Part shown: piece by piece, positions 8,359-15,690 of the stretch
How positions within the stretch are numbered: position 1 is the stretch's first letter
Layout of the letters: each line of letters opens with the position of its first letter
Assembly: GCA_039208045.1 (NCBI GenBank)
Contig: JBCCRH010000075.1
Location: forward strand, 1-16,910
Length of the DNA stretch: 16,910 nucleotides
Origin: JBCCRH01 sp039208045
GTDB lineage: Bacteria; Bacteroidota; Bacteroidia; Chitinophagales; Saprospiraceae
Reading direction: 5' to 3'
Made by a program: the position numbers and the translations under genes
Notes under the pieces: generated by a model
What the model was told of the DNA's origin: nothing
The model's input: the letters and a program-made list of their open reading frames with translations, nothing else
The model's database searches: none

Positions 8359-8433
8359 GGTGGGTATAGCTCAGTTGGTTAGAGCGCTGGATTGTGGTTC
8401 CAGAGGTCGCCGGTTCAAATCCGGTTATTCACC
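8359..8433 (+). tRNA. tRNA-His (anticodon GTG)
   Basis: The full cloverleaf can be drawn. The acceptor stem is 8360-8366 with 8426-8432. The D arm contains AGCTCAGTTGGTTAGAGC. The anticodon stem is 8387-8391 with 8399-8403, and the anticodon GTG is at 8394-8396. The T stem is 8409-8413 with 8421-8425 around TTCAAAT. The extra 5' G typical of tRNA-His is encoded (8359), opposite discriminator C8433. CCA is not encoded. A terminator follows at once, so it is probably a monocistronic tRNA gene. Confidence 0.97.
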
Positions 8434-8440
8434 CTACTTT

Positions 8441-8478
8441 AACCTCCAATTGGCAATGATGCTGGTTGGAGGTTTTTT
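8441..8478 (+). terminator. Rho-independent terminator after tRNA-His
   Basis: AACCTCCAA (8441-8449) pairs perfectly with TTGGAGGTT (8466-8474), and the T-run extends to 8478. It is oriented for the + strand tRNA transcript. It lies 10 bp before the convergent cysH stop codon. Confidence 0.85.
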
Positions 8479-8487
8479 ATTGTAATC

Positions 8488-9210
8488 TTATTGTTCTTTC
8501 TGTACGAAATACCGAGGATGTAGTCCACATTCCGTCTTAGCACTCCCTTTCCAACGACCGGCTCTTCCTTCCCCTTTAGCCGTACAATGTGTGCAGCCCA
8601 CCGAGCCATAGCCACAAGCCAATAGCGGATGCTGTGGCAGATCAAGCGTCTCCATGGTTTGCCGAAAGGCTACTTCTTCTAGATCAATCAAGGGATGAAA
8701 CTTGACGATGTCACCTTGCTTTTCGAAAATATTAAGGCGCGAGCGGAAGTCCGTCTGAAAGGCCATCAGGCCTGAAATCCATACTTTATGCTGTGCTTTG
8801 ACAGGTTCTAAGGGCGCTACTTTGTTGATGGAGCAGCACATGCGAGGATGTGCTTCCCACCATTGTTCTTCGCGCGTGAGCGCATTTTGTACTGGATCAG
8901 GTACGATATCGATAACTTCCAAGCCCAATGCAGTACTTACTTGATCCTTGTAGGTGATCGTTTCTGGAAAATGATAAGTGGTATCCAAAAAATGCACTTT
9001 CTGGGTAGGCCTAAACTGGGCCATTTGATGTAGCAAAAAGATGGACTTGGTGCCAAAGGAGGAAGTAAACAAGACTTCTTCTTCTTTGAAATATTTGTAC
9101 AGTTGGGTGATGCGCTCTCCGACAGAAAGCGGCGCAAACAGATCGTTGAGTAGCTCGATAGAGCGATCCCTCCACGTTCTCACAGGCGCTAAGGGTAAGG
9201 TATGTTTCAT
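8488..9210 (-). CDS. cysH: Phosphoadenylyl/adenylyl-sulfate reductase (APS-reductase type)
   Basis: This 240-residue enzyme reduces activated sulfate (APS, possibly also PAPS) to sulfite with thioredoxin in assimilatory sulfate reduction. The PP-loop SSFGTKS is at 50-56. The catalytic ECGLH motif is near the C-terminus (Cys228). The cysteine pairs C125-C126 and C206-xx-C209 are present; these bind the [4Fe-4S] cluster of the APS-using class and are absent from E. coli-type PAPS reductase. I therefore favour APS as substrate. I chose the ATG at 9210, one nucleotide after the cobA stop codon. A longer frame from 9249 would add 13 residues running back into cobA and is unlikely. It is the last gene of the reductase-cobA-cysH operon, with no obvious U-run terminator of its own before the tRNA. 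Confidence 0.95.
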   Translation of the reverse strand: MKHTLPLAPVRTWRDRSIELLNDLFAPLSVGERITQLYKYFKEEEVLFTSSFGTKSIFLLHQMAQFRPTQKVHFLDTTYHFPETITYKDQVSTALGLEVIDIVPDPVQNALTREEQWWEAHPRMCCSINKVAPLEPVKAQHKVWISGLMAFQTDFRSRLNIFEKQGDIVKFHPLIDLEEVAFRQTMETLDLPQHPLLACGYGSVGCTHCTAKGEGRAGRWKGSAKTECGLHPRYFVQKEQ

Positions 9211-9211
9211 G

Positions 9212-10006
9212 CTAAAAGCTACTACTAGCTGTTTTGTGAAGATTTGCAAATTGGCGTATCGAAACGATGGGAGTGGGATAGGCCGCGTGTAGTGCTGCTA
9301 CCTTCCCAATTACAATAATTCCCGGCGTACCAATGCCCTTCGCCGCTACTTCGTCGACAATGGTATCTACCGTACCCAACGCCACTTTTTCCTCCGGGGT
9401 AGAACCGCTTTGGATGACCATGGCAGGGATATGCCCCTTACCCTGAGCTGCAAATAAGGTACTGATCTGGGCAAGCTTTCGCATCCCCATCAAGACGACT
9501 ACGGTTGCATCAGACTGGGCCGCTAGGTACATATCTTCTGATAGCTTCCCTGCTTTTGTAGTTCCGGTGATCACCCAAAATCCCTGGCTAAAGCCTCGGC
9601 TAGTTAGCGGTACCCCCTGCAAACTCGTGAGCGAAGTACAACTGCTTACCCCAGGAATGATCTCTACCGCAATGCGCATTTTACGTAAGTACGAAAATTC
9701 TTCATAGCCCCTGCCAAATACAAAGGGGTCACCTCCTTTCAGGCGTACGGCATGTCCGTATTCTTTTGCCGCTTTCGCTAAAAGGAAGTTGATTTCGTCT
9801 TGTTGGTAGGAGTGTTGTCCTGCTCGTTTTCCTACATATATTTTGGGAACATGCGCAGGAGCTAGTGCTAGAAGTTCCTCACTAGCTAAGGCATCGTACA
9901 GTACTACATCGGCATTTTGTAAAGCCTTCCAAGCTTTGATCGTGAGCAAGTCGGGATCGCCAGGGCCAGCACCAACTAAGCTTACTTTGGGTGTTTTCTT
10001 TTGCAT
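9212..10006 (-). CDS. cobA: Uroporphyrinogen-III C-methyltransferase (SUMT)
   Basis: This 264-residue S-adenosylmethionine-dependent enzyme methylates uroporphyrinogen III at C2 and C7 to precorrin-2, the first committed step to siroheme. Seen motifs are VGAGPGDPDLLT (11-22), RLKGGDPFVFGRG (88-100), PGVSS (118-122) and GTPGIIVIG near the C-terminus, all characteristic of SUMT. Length is typical for a stand-alone enzyme, without the dehydrogenase/chelatase part of CysG. I chose the ATG at 10006, four nucleotides after the upstream stop. The longer frame to 10102 lies inside the reductase gene. Its position between a siroheme-dependent reductase and cysH says it supplies cofactor for sulfite reduction. 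Confidence 0.95.
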   Translation of the reverse strand: MQKKTPKVSLVGAGPGDPDLLTIKAWKALQNADVVLYDALASEELLALAPAHVPKIYVGKRAGQHSYQQDEINFLLAKAAKEYGHAVRLKGGDPFVFGRGYEEFSYLRKMRIAVEIIPGVSSCTSLTSLQGVPLTSRGFSQGFWVITGTTKAGKLSEDMYLAAQSDATVVVLMGMRKLAQISTLFAAQGKGHIPAMVIQSGSTPEEKVALGTVDTIVDEVAAKGIGTPGIIVIGKVAALHAAYPTPIVSIRQFANLHKTASSSF

Positions 10007-10010
10007 GATT

Positions 10011-12155
10011 TTAGGCTTTATAATAGTTCTCAATGACCAATTTATCTTCGCCAAGGGTGCTTTTGCGATAAGCAAATACCAGCTCCAAAAAGGCTTTTGC
10101 ACTAGTCAAATATTGCTCATTGAAGAGGGCAGTTGGTGCTTGCTGATTGATTTGTAGCACCAAATCTGGAAATGCTGTTGCTAAATTGAAGAGCTTGGTA
10201 TCTACAAAGTGCGCTTGAAAATCATCCAATATCTTTCGGTGCGTATTACACTTTACATCTGCACCCAGCAATAAGGCCTTCGCCCCAATGATATAGGTGA
10301 GGTAGGTGTAATAGATGCTTTCCGCAAAAGACTGTTGCGCTAGCGCCAAGTGCGCTTTCACTAATTTCTCTTTCGCATCATTCAGAATGGTGCTGATCAA
10401 ATCGAGGCTTACCCCAGCACATTCTCCCACACCAATTTCTTGCACATAAGCCTCCTGTTGTCCCCAATCTTGTAGCTCTGCTGTGGTAATAGAATTGATG
10501 TCGGCCAGTCCTTTTAGTAGATTGTAGAAATAGCGTTTGCCTTGTTCTTGAAAGTAATCATTAAAATAAGGGTACTGCGCAGTGTGTGGTAGGTAGTCGT
10601 CCAAAATAGTTTCTACTGCCTGTGGAATACGCTTGGTGGGTAGCTTAATTACTTTTTGTGCAACAAACCCCTTTCCGGTGGGATCAACCCCCCCTCCAAT
10701 AACCACCTGCATTGCGGGGATAACTTGGTCATTGCGCTTAATGGAGCTGCCGTGAAAGCCAATATTAGCAGCCATGTGTTGGCCACAAGAATTCATGCAG
10801 CCACTAATCTTGATCTTTAGATCAGTATTTTCGAGCAGCTCTGGATAATTGGATTCAATCAAATTTGATAGGGTAGCAGATAAACCCGTACTATTGGTAA
10901 CGCCCAACGCACAAGTATCGGTACCCGGACAAGCGGTAATATCTGCTACTGAATTTACCCCTGGTTCCGCTAATCCCAACGGCTCCAAGGCCTCAAACAA
11001 AAAGGGCAAAGCTGCTTTTCGCACAAAGCGAAGTAACATGCCCTGTGCAATGGTGAGGCGTAAATCATCCGCCGCCCATTGCTTTACAATAGCCGCTAAT
11101 TTCCGTGCTTTTTTAGCGTGTATGTCTCCCAAGGGGATACTTAGGTAGACGCCAAAAAATCCCTTTTGCTTCTGCTCAAAAACATTAGTCCGCAACCATT
11201 GCTCGTACTTCAATGCATTGCTCTTCGCAGGAGCTGCCTGTGTCACTTCTGGTGGTAATACAATAGTTCTACTGTCCCAAGCACTGGCATCAATCGGAAT
11301 GCGCTGATGTGGTAAAGCCTTACGTTCCTGAGCCGCCAATTCTAAAAAGCCTTCTAATCCCAACTTTTTCACCAAAAACTTCATGCGCGCTTTCATCCGC
11401 TTTTCGCGCTCACCATAGCGGTCAAACACCCGCACGCATGACTCCATGAAGGGCAAAATTTCATCAGTGGGTAAAAATTCGTAGACCGTAGGTGCCACCA
11501 TTGACACGGCCCCCAAACCACCAGCAATAACCACCTTAAACCCACGCATCTCCTTACCATCCACTTCTCGGATGCGAGGGATAAACCCAAAGTCGTGAAA
11601 GTAAGTAAAGGCAGAATCTGTTTCGCTCGACGAAAAGGCAGGCTTGATCTTACGACCCATTTCTTGGCAAATCGGATTGCGCAGAAAGTACTCGAAGGTA
11701 GCATGGGCATAAGGCGCGATGTCAAAAGGTTCTGCTGGATCAATTCCTGCTTTTTCAGAGCCTGTGATATTTCGCACCGTATTTCCGCACGCTTCCCGCG
11801 CTGTGAGCCCTCCTTCTGCTAAGGCTTCCCAGATGGCAGGCGAATCATTGAGCTTTACATGGTGCAGCTGGATATTTTGGCGGGTGGTGATGTGTAAATT
11901 GCCATTGGTATACTGCTCCGAAATATCGGCCAAGCGCACCAGCTGGTCGCTTGTTAAGCGGCCATAGGGAATCTTCGTGCGGAACATCTGCACGCCAAAC
12001 TGTCGTTGGCCATAGACCCCTCTAGTAAGGCGATAGTGCTTAAAGCGATCTTCGTCCTCTTTACCTGTATTATAGGCCTTTATCCGTCTGCTCAATTCAT
12101 CAATGTCGGCTTGGTCGGCGGCAGCAATTTTAGTTTGGTCAAGTTGTAGTTGCAT
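10011..12155 (-). CDS. Siroheme [4Fe-4S] sulfite/nitrite reductase with C-terminal HEPN-like extension
   Basis: This 714-residue protein is a duplicated ferredoxin-type nitrite/sulfite reductase. It has N-terminal GVYGQRQFGVQMFRTKIP and NGNLHITTRQNIQLH segments. The cluster/siroheme cysteines are C409-x5-C415 (ACPGTDTC) and C453-x3-C457 (GCMNSCGQH). Residues from about 560 on are extra: a GVGECAGV segment and then a helical HEPN-like domain (IYYTYLTYIIGAKALLLGA). This extension has no Rx4-6H nuclease motif and is common in Bacteroidota homologues. By sequence alone the substrate could be nitrite or sulfite. The downstream cobA and cysH genes and the poly-cysteine leader upstream argue for sulfite, in cysteine synthesis. 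Start ATG at 12155, 26 nt after the attenuator U-run. Confidence 0.93.
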   Translation of the reverse strand: MQLQLDQTKIAAADQADIDELSRRIKAYNTGKEDEDRFKHYRLTRGVYGQRQFGVQMFRTKIPYGRLTSDQLVRLADISEQYTNGNLHITTRQNIQLHHVKLNDSPAIWEALAEGGLTAREACGNTVRNITGSEKAGIDPAEPFDIAPYAHATFEYFLRNPICQEMGRKIKPAFSSSETDSAFTYFHDFGFIPRIREVDGKEMRGFKVVIAGGLGAVSMVAPTVYEFLPTDEILPFMESCVRVFDRYGEREKRMKARMKFLVKKLGLEGFLELAAQERKALPHQRIPIDASAWDSRTIVLPPEVTQAAPAKSNALKYEQWLRTNVFEQKQKGFFGVYLSIPLGDIHAKKARKLAAIVKQWAADDLRLTIAQGMLLRFVRKAALPFLFEALEPLGLAEPGVNSVADITACPGTDTCALGVTNSTGLSATLSNLIESNYPELLENTDLKIKISGCMNSCGQHMAANIGFHGSSIKRNDQVIPAMQVVIGGGVDPTGKGFVAQKVIKLPTKRIPQAVETILDDYLPHTAQYPYFNDYFQEQGKRYFYNLLKGLADINSITTAELQDWGQQEAYVQEIGVGECAGVSLDLISTILNDAKEKLVKAHLALAQQSFAESIYYTYLTYIIGAKALLLGADVKCNTHRKILDDFQAHFVDTKLFNLATAFPDLVLQINQQAPTALFNEQYLTSAKAFLELVFAYRKSTLGEDKLVIENYYKA

Positions 12156-12180
12156 GGCAATGTATTAGTGTATGGAAAAC

Positions 12181-12218
12181 AAAAAAGCCTTCCCAACAGA
12201 GCTTTGGAAAGGCTTTTT
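12181..12218 (-). terminator. Rho-independent attenuator terminator in front of the sulfite reductase operon
   Basis: On the - strand a 15-bp stem forms between 12218-12204 and 12196-12182 with one G-U pair and a 7-nt loop (AGCTCTG). It ends in a run of six U (12186-12181) followed by G and four more U. It sits between the stop of a poly-cysteine leader ORF and the reductase start codon. It therefore interrupts its own operon, the signature of conditional termination rather than end-of-gene termination. Confidence 0.88.
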
Positions 12219-12262
12219 GATTGATAAAATCAATAGCTATCTATATAGAATTTTTACCAAAG
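12202..12262 (-). promoter_or_regulatory. Candidate antiterminator pairing
   Basis: On the - strand CTTTGG-U-AAA (12262-12253) can pair with TTTCCAAAG (12210-12202), giving nine base pairs with one bulged U. This would occupy the left arm of the terminator stem. The same upstream segment can instead pair with 12318-12309, so the structures exclude one another. Confidence 0.6.
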
Positions 12263-12324
12263 TCTGATAGGCTGAGCACTGGGCAACAGCAACAACAGCA
12301 ACACATAATTGGTAAAAAATTCAT
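12241..12324 (-). CDS. Poly-cysteine leader peptide (27 aa, seven consecutive Cys)
   Basis: This short ORF was found by reading the region upstream of the reductase gene. ATG at 12324-12322 opens 27 codons ending in TAG at 12243-12241. Residues 8-14 are all cysteine (codons TGT TGC TGT TGT TGC TGT TGC, 12303-12283), preceded by MNFLPIM and followed by PVLSLSDFGKNSI. A run of seven Cys codons is very improbable by chance and lies directly in front of a sulfate-to-sulfide operon with a terminator between. It most likely acts by ribosome stalling when charged tRNA-Cys is scarce, as poly-Cys upstream ORFs do in mycobacteria and as the his and trp leaders do in enterobacteria. The peptide itself is probably not functional. 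Met7 (12306) is an alternative start that would still include all seven cysteines. Confidence 0.88.
   Translation of the reverse strand: MNFLPIMCCCCCCCPVLSLSDFGKNSI
12251..12318 (-). promoter_or_regulatory. Anti-antiterminator (1:2) hairpin of the leader
   Basis: TTTTTACCAA (12318-12309), inside the first codons of the leader ORF, is perfectly complementary over ten bases to TTGGTAAAAA (12260-12251) near its 3' end. The pairing encloses the Cys codons. A ribosome stalled on the Cys run would cover the upstream arm and free the downstream arm for antitermination. Confidence 0.65.
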
Positions 12325-12333
12325 GATTCGGTA

Positions 12334-12378
12334 CTTGATTATGGCGCAAGTATAAGCGCCTTTTAGGTAGGAATCAAG
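12334..12378 (-). promoter_or_regulatory. Promoter of the sulfite reductase operon with nested inverted repeats
   Basis: On the - strand TTG (12377-12375) and TATACTTG (12354-12347; one mismatch to TAnnTTTG) are separated by 20 nt, a good Bacteroidota spacing. The predicted start is near 12340, about 16 nt before the leader ATG. The promoter lies inside two nested inverted repeats: CTTGATT (12378-12372) with AATCAAG (12340-12334), and GGCGC (12360-12356) with GCGCC (12347-12343). These are candidate operator half-sites. Confidence 0.5.
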
Positions 12379-12481
12379 CTAGTAGGAAAGTTTTAAGATT
12401 TTGTTAAATTATGATAAAAGCATCATGTGTTCATAGGTTGTTATTTACTCTTATTGTTTGATTTACAGAAAATTAGAGCCC

Positions 12482-12506
12482 CGCCGTTCGCCGGAGGCGA
12501 GCGGCG
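12482..12506. repeat. GC-rich palindrome (possible REP-like element or terminator)
   Basis: CGCCGTTCGCC (12482-12492) pairs with GGCGAGCGGCG (12496-12506) around a GGA triloop: 11 bp with one G-U pair on the + strand transcript. It lies 12 bp downstream of the lipoprotein gene stop (- strand). In that direction it has one A-C mismatch and no U-run, so termination is uncertain. Its GC content stands out from its AT-rich surroundings. Confidence 0.6.
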
Positions 12507-12518
12507 TGACCTTAAAAT

Positions 12519-13322
12519 TTACTGCGCAGCAGGATCCTCTTTCAGGGTGAACGTCCGCTCAACTGGATTAAGGGGCACATCCGCAGCATTGCCTTCTTTA
12601 TCTAGGAGGGTCAGCTTAATGGTATTTTCACCCATTGGCATGCCTTCTACATAATACGGCTGCCAGGTATCAAGCATATGTTCTTCGCCATTAATTTCCG
12701 CTTTCACCATGTAATTATCTCCTAGCTTAGCATTTACTAAATAGAAATCGAGCATTACTTTTTCGGTGTCAGCACCCACGTACGTTCCTTTTGGACGGCT
12801 GTAAAACAGCATAGGGGTAGTAATATCTTCTGCTAGTGTAATCGCCTTGTTTTCTACTGCTATTTGTTGTGCTACAAAAGCGGTAGGCGATTTGATACTT
12901 TCGTGGTACGAACGCGACAGAAACGCTAGTAAGTGATGTTCCCCATCTGGCAGGTCGTGCTCAAATTCAGGGACATACTTAGCAGCGTAAGGGCCATTGT
13001 TTACAATCAGGTGAATGTGCTGACCTTTGGCCGAGTTGGCACACATTTTCTGGGCCGCATCGGGCGTTTGGGTACCCAATTCATAGCCCTCGCCACCGAT
13101 GCCAAACGCAAATTTACCATCCGTATATTCCATGGAGGTAATCTCTGCATCTTGGTAGGCAGTAGATGGAGCAAATGGAGTAAGGGTATATTTCTTTTCA
13201 GCTGGTGCTTCCTCTGCTGGTGCTTCTGTAGTCGCTTCCGACTCACTGGACTGGTCCGTTGCAGCATTTTGGCAAGCAGTAAAAAATAAAGCTAGCAATA
13301 GTAAAGTGCTAAGTGTTCTCAT
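12519..13322 (-). CDS. Exported lipoprotein of unknown function
   Basis: This 267-residue protein has a lipoprotein signal peptide: basic MRT, a Leu-rich core and lipobox FFTAC with lipid-attachment Cys17. An acidic Ala/Glu/Ser linker follows (about 20-43). The folded part contains the striking stretch KGQHIHLIVNNGPYAAKY (about 99-116), then LPDGEHHLLAFLSRSYHESIK (about 124-144). The C-terminal part is beta-rich with EGMPMGENTIKLTLLD. Similar proteins occur in Bacteroidota, sometimes under vague names. I do not know the function. The His-rich strand could bind metal, and the gene is divergent from a copper ATPase 107 bp away, but this link is only a guess. Confidence 0.85.
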   Translation of the reverse strand: MRTLSTLLLLALFFTACQNAATDQSSESEATTEAPAEEAPAEKKYTLTPFAPSTAYQDAEITSMEYTDGKFAFGIGGEGYELGTQTPDAAQKMCANSAKGQHIHLIVNNGPYAAKYVPEFEHDLPDGEHHLLAFLSRSYHESIKSPTAFVAQQIAVENKAITLAEDITTPMLFYSRPKGTYVGADTEKVMLDFYLVNAKLGDNYMVKAEINGEEHMLDTWQPYYVEGMPMGENTIKLTLLDKEGNAADVPLNPVERTFTLKEDPAAQ

Positions 13323-13429
13323 TATTCGATCTAATTTTATTGGTAGATGTTAAAAGTGATGGTAATCACCGGAAAATTATGGATTGTCTCTTACTTTTAA
13401 AAAAATAACAACAAACTTGTTCATATTCA

Positions 13430-15544
13430 ATGGGAAAAGATAGAGTAGAACTTACAGTGGATGGAATGACTTGTAGCAATTGCGCAGCGAGTTTGCAACG
13501 GTTTTTAGAGCGAAAAGGCCTAGAGCAGGTGTATGTCAATTTTCAAACCAAAGAGGTACGATTCGAAGAAGGAAAACAAGGCTTAGATATAGAAATTATC
13601 AAGCGGGGTATCCACAAACTAGGCTTTCAGGTAGTGGAAGCAGATACACCGGAGCCTTGGTGGACGCTGGAGCGTAAACTTTGGATAAGCGCTGCTTTCA
13701 TGTTGCCTTTGTTTGTACATCATCTGTTGATGATGGTAGGTGTTCCTATTCCTGTACTGGATAATCCCTGGGTACAACTATTGATTTGTACTCCTCCATT
13801 TATCATTGGTTTTCTTCACTTTGGCCAAAGCGGGTGGACGTCGCTCAAAGGTGGAGTGCCAAATATGGATGTGTTGATCGTCATTGGTGGTACAGCGGCA
13901 TTTACATATAGCCTAATTGGTACCTTGGTAGGGCAAATGGACTATATTTTTTACGAGACAGCGGCAACTATCTTTACGCTCGTCTTGGCTGGGAACTGGA
14001 TGGAGAAACGCGCCGTGGAGCAAACCACTACAGCCATTGGGGAATTGAGTCGGCTGCAAGTAGAAAAGGCAAAGTTGATTCTGCCGGCTGGGGGAGTGGT
14101 TACAGTAGATCGCTCAGCCCTTAAGATCGGGCAAGCAGTACAGGTGAATGAAGGGGATCAAATTCCGGGTGATGGCATCATCTTAAAAGGCGAGGCGGCT
14201 GTCGACGAATCTATGCTAACTGGCGAGAGCTTGCCGTTGGAGAAAGCAGTAGGGGCACACGTCATTGGGGGTTCCTTACTGGTGCAAGGGAATATTCAGG
14301 TAGAACTAACGGCTACAGGCAAGGATACAGTGCTTAGCCAAATGATTGAATTAGTAAAAACAGCCCAAGAAGATAAGCCTGCTATTCAGCGCTTAGCCGA
14401 TCGCATTAGTGCCATTTTTGTACCAGTAGTATTGAGTATTTCACTTTTGACGCTAGGCTTTGGCTACGGCGTTTTTGGCCTCAGTTTCCAGCAGGCGCTG
14501 ATGAATGCTATAGCAGTGTTAGTCATTTCATGCCCCTGTGCTATGGGATTAGCAACACCCACAGCAGTAATGGTAGGAGTAGGACGATTAGCTAAAAATG
14601 GCATCCTAGTAAAAGGAGGACAAACGCTAGAAACCTTCGCGAATATCCGCCACTTTATTTTTGATAAAACGGGCACCCTCACCACCGGCGCCTTTAAGGT
14701 AGACCATATCGATTATTTTGAGGAGGATCATGCACGCATCCATGCGTTGATTATCCAGCTAGAACAACACTCTTCCCATCCTATTGCGCAATCGCTAGTC
14801 AAGCATTTTAGGCGAAAGCCGACCCAACTAAATGGGCTGGAGCTACAAGTGGAAGAAAAGAAAGGCTTTGGAATGCTGGCAGAGGATTCGGATGGAAACC
14901 ACTACGCCTTGGGTGCGCCACGTATCCTTCAGAATAAGTCCGATTTATCTGATGCCTACCATGTAGTATTGGCCAAAAACGGAACACTGCTGGCAGGCAT
15001 GAGGCTGACAGATGCTGTAAAACCCGATGCTGCTGCTACCATCGCTTACCTGAAAAAAGTAGGAGGAACCCCGGTTATTCTCAGTGGCGATAAGGCACAA
15101 CGCGTGGCTGAAGTGGCGGACGCGCTCGGTATTGAAACCTATTATGGAGAACAGCTACCACACCAAAAGCTCGAAAAAATTGCGGAAAAGCAACAATCAG
15201 GCTTGACAGCTATGATTGGCGATGGCATCAATGATGCTCCAGCTATGGCCAAAGCGAATTTGGGTATTTCTTTGAGTAACGCTTCGCAAGTAGCTATTGA
15301 ATCAGCAGAATTAGTGCTTCTTAAGGATAAGCTGAGCAAGCTAGTAGACGCACATCAAATTAGCAAGCACACCGTACTCACGATTAAACAAAACCTGTTT
15401 TGGGCGTTCGCCTATAATGTAGTGGCCATTCCTATTGCTGCCATGGGGTTTTTAAACCCAATGTGGGGTGCCTTATTCATGGCCTTTTCGGATGTGGTGG
15501 TGATTGGTAATTCGATTCGGCTGAAGTACAAAAAGGTGGATTGA
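13430..15544 (+). CDS. copA: Copper-exporting P1B-type ATPase
   Basis: This 704-residue heavy-metal P-type ATPase has one N-terminal HMA domain (about 4-70) with metal-binding GMTCSNC (C15, C18). The actuator motif TGES is at 264-267. The transmembrane CPC metal site is C368-P-C370. The phosphorylation site is DKTGT with D412, the nucleotide-site HP pair is H450-P451, and GDGINDAP is at 597-604. YN (662-663) in the seventh helix fits the Cu(I) class. The eighth-helix motif reads MAFSD (684-688), where MxxSS is usual, so one ligand-region Ser is replaced by Asp. It should pump Cu+ (or Ag+) out of the cytoplasm. No CueR, CsoR or CopZ gene is adjacent. A short inverted repeat GTGAT-GGTA-ATCAC (13356-13369) lies in the divergent promoter region. 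Confidence 0.95.
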   Translation: MGKDRVELTVDGMTCSNCAASLQRFLERKGLEQVYVNFQTKEVRFEEGKQGLDIEIIKRGIHKLGFQVVEADTPEPWWTLERKLWISAAFMLPLFVHHLLMMVGVPIPVLDNPWVQLLICTPPFIIGFLHFGQSGWTSLKGGVPNMDVLIVIGGTAAFTYSLIGTLVGQMDYIFYETAATIFTLVLAGNWMEKRAVEQTTTAIGELSRLQVEKAKLILPAGGVVTVDRSALKIGQAVQVNEGDQIPGDGIILKGEAAVDESMLTGESLPLEKAVGAHVIGGSLLVQGNIQVELTATGKDTVLSQMIELVKTAQEDKPAIQRLADRISAIFVPVVLSISLLTLGFGYGVFGLSFQQALMNAIAVLVISCPCAMGLATPTAVMVGVGRLAKNGILVKGGQTLETFANIRHFIFDKTGTLTTGAFKVDHIDYFEEDHARIHALIIQLEQHSSHPIAQSLVKHFRRKPTQLNGLELQVEEKKGFGMLAEDSDGNHYALGAPRILQNKSDLSDAYHVVLAKNGTLLAGMRLTDAVKPDAAATIAYLKKVGGTPVILSGDKAQRVAEVADALGIETYYGEQLPHQKLEKIAEKQQSGLTAMIGDGINDAPAMAKANLGISLSNASQVAIESAELVLLKDKLSKLVDAHQISKHTVLTIKQNLFWAFAYNVVAIPIAAMGFLNPMWGALFMAFSDVVVIGNSIRLKYKKVD

Positions 15545-15690
15545 ATACCGCTTCATTTCATTTGGTAAATTCCTGGTATTACGCTTCATTTATTTGTTTT
15601 GCTAAAATTATGACAAAAAAATGCTCCGCAATCCTGCATTATGAGCAACAAAGTGTGACTTTCTGATTTTATAACGTTGATATAAATAAG

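Noticed and set aside
9211..9249. Longer CysH start
   Set aside because: It would run back into cobA; the ATG at 9210 follows the cobA stop by one nucleotide, a typical operon junction.
10007..10102. Longer CobA start inside the reductase gene
   Set aside because: The ATG at 10006 sits just after the upstream stop and directly precedes the SUMT core; the extension is antisense-free overlap with no family support.
12181..12378. SAM or other sulfur riboswitch upstream of the reductase
   Set aside because: No riboswitch core is visible; the poly-Cys ORF plus alternative hairpins explain the leader fully.
12427..12654. Open + strand frame across the GC palindrome and lipoprotein 3' end
   Set aside because: It overlaps a well-supported lipoprotein gene and has no start context or protein-like features.
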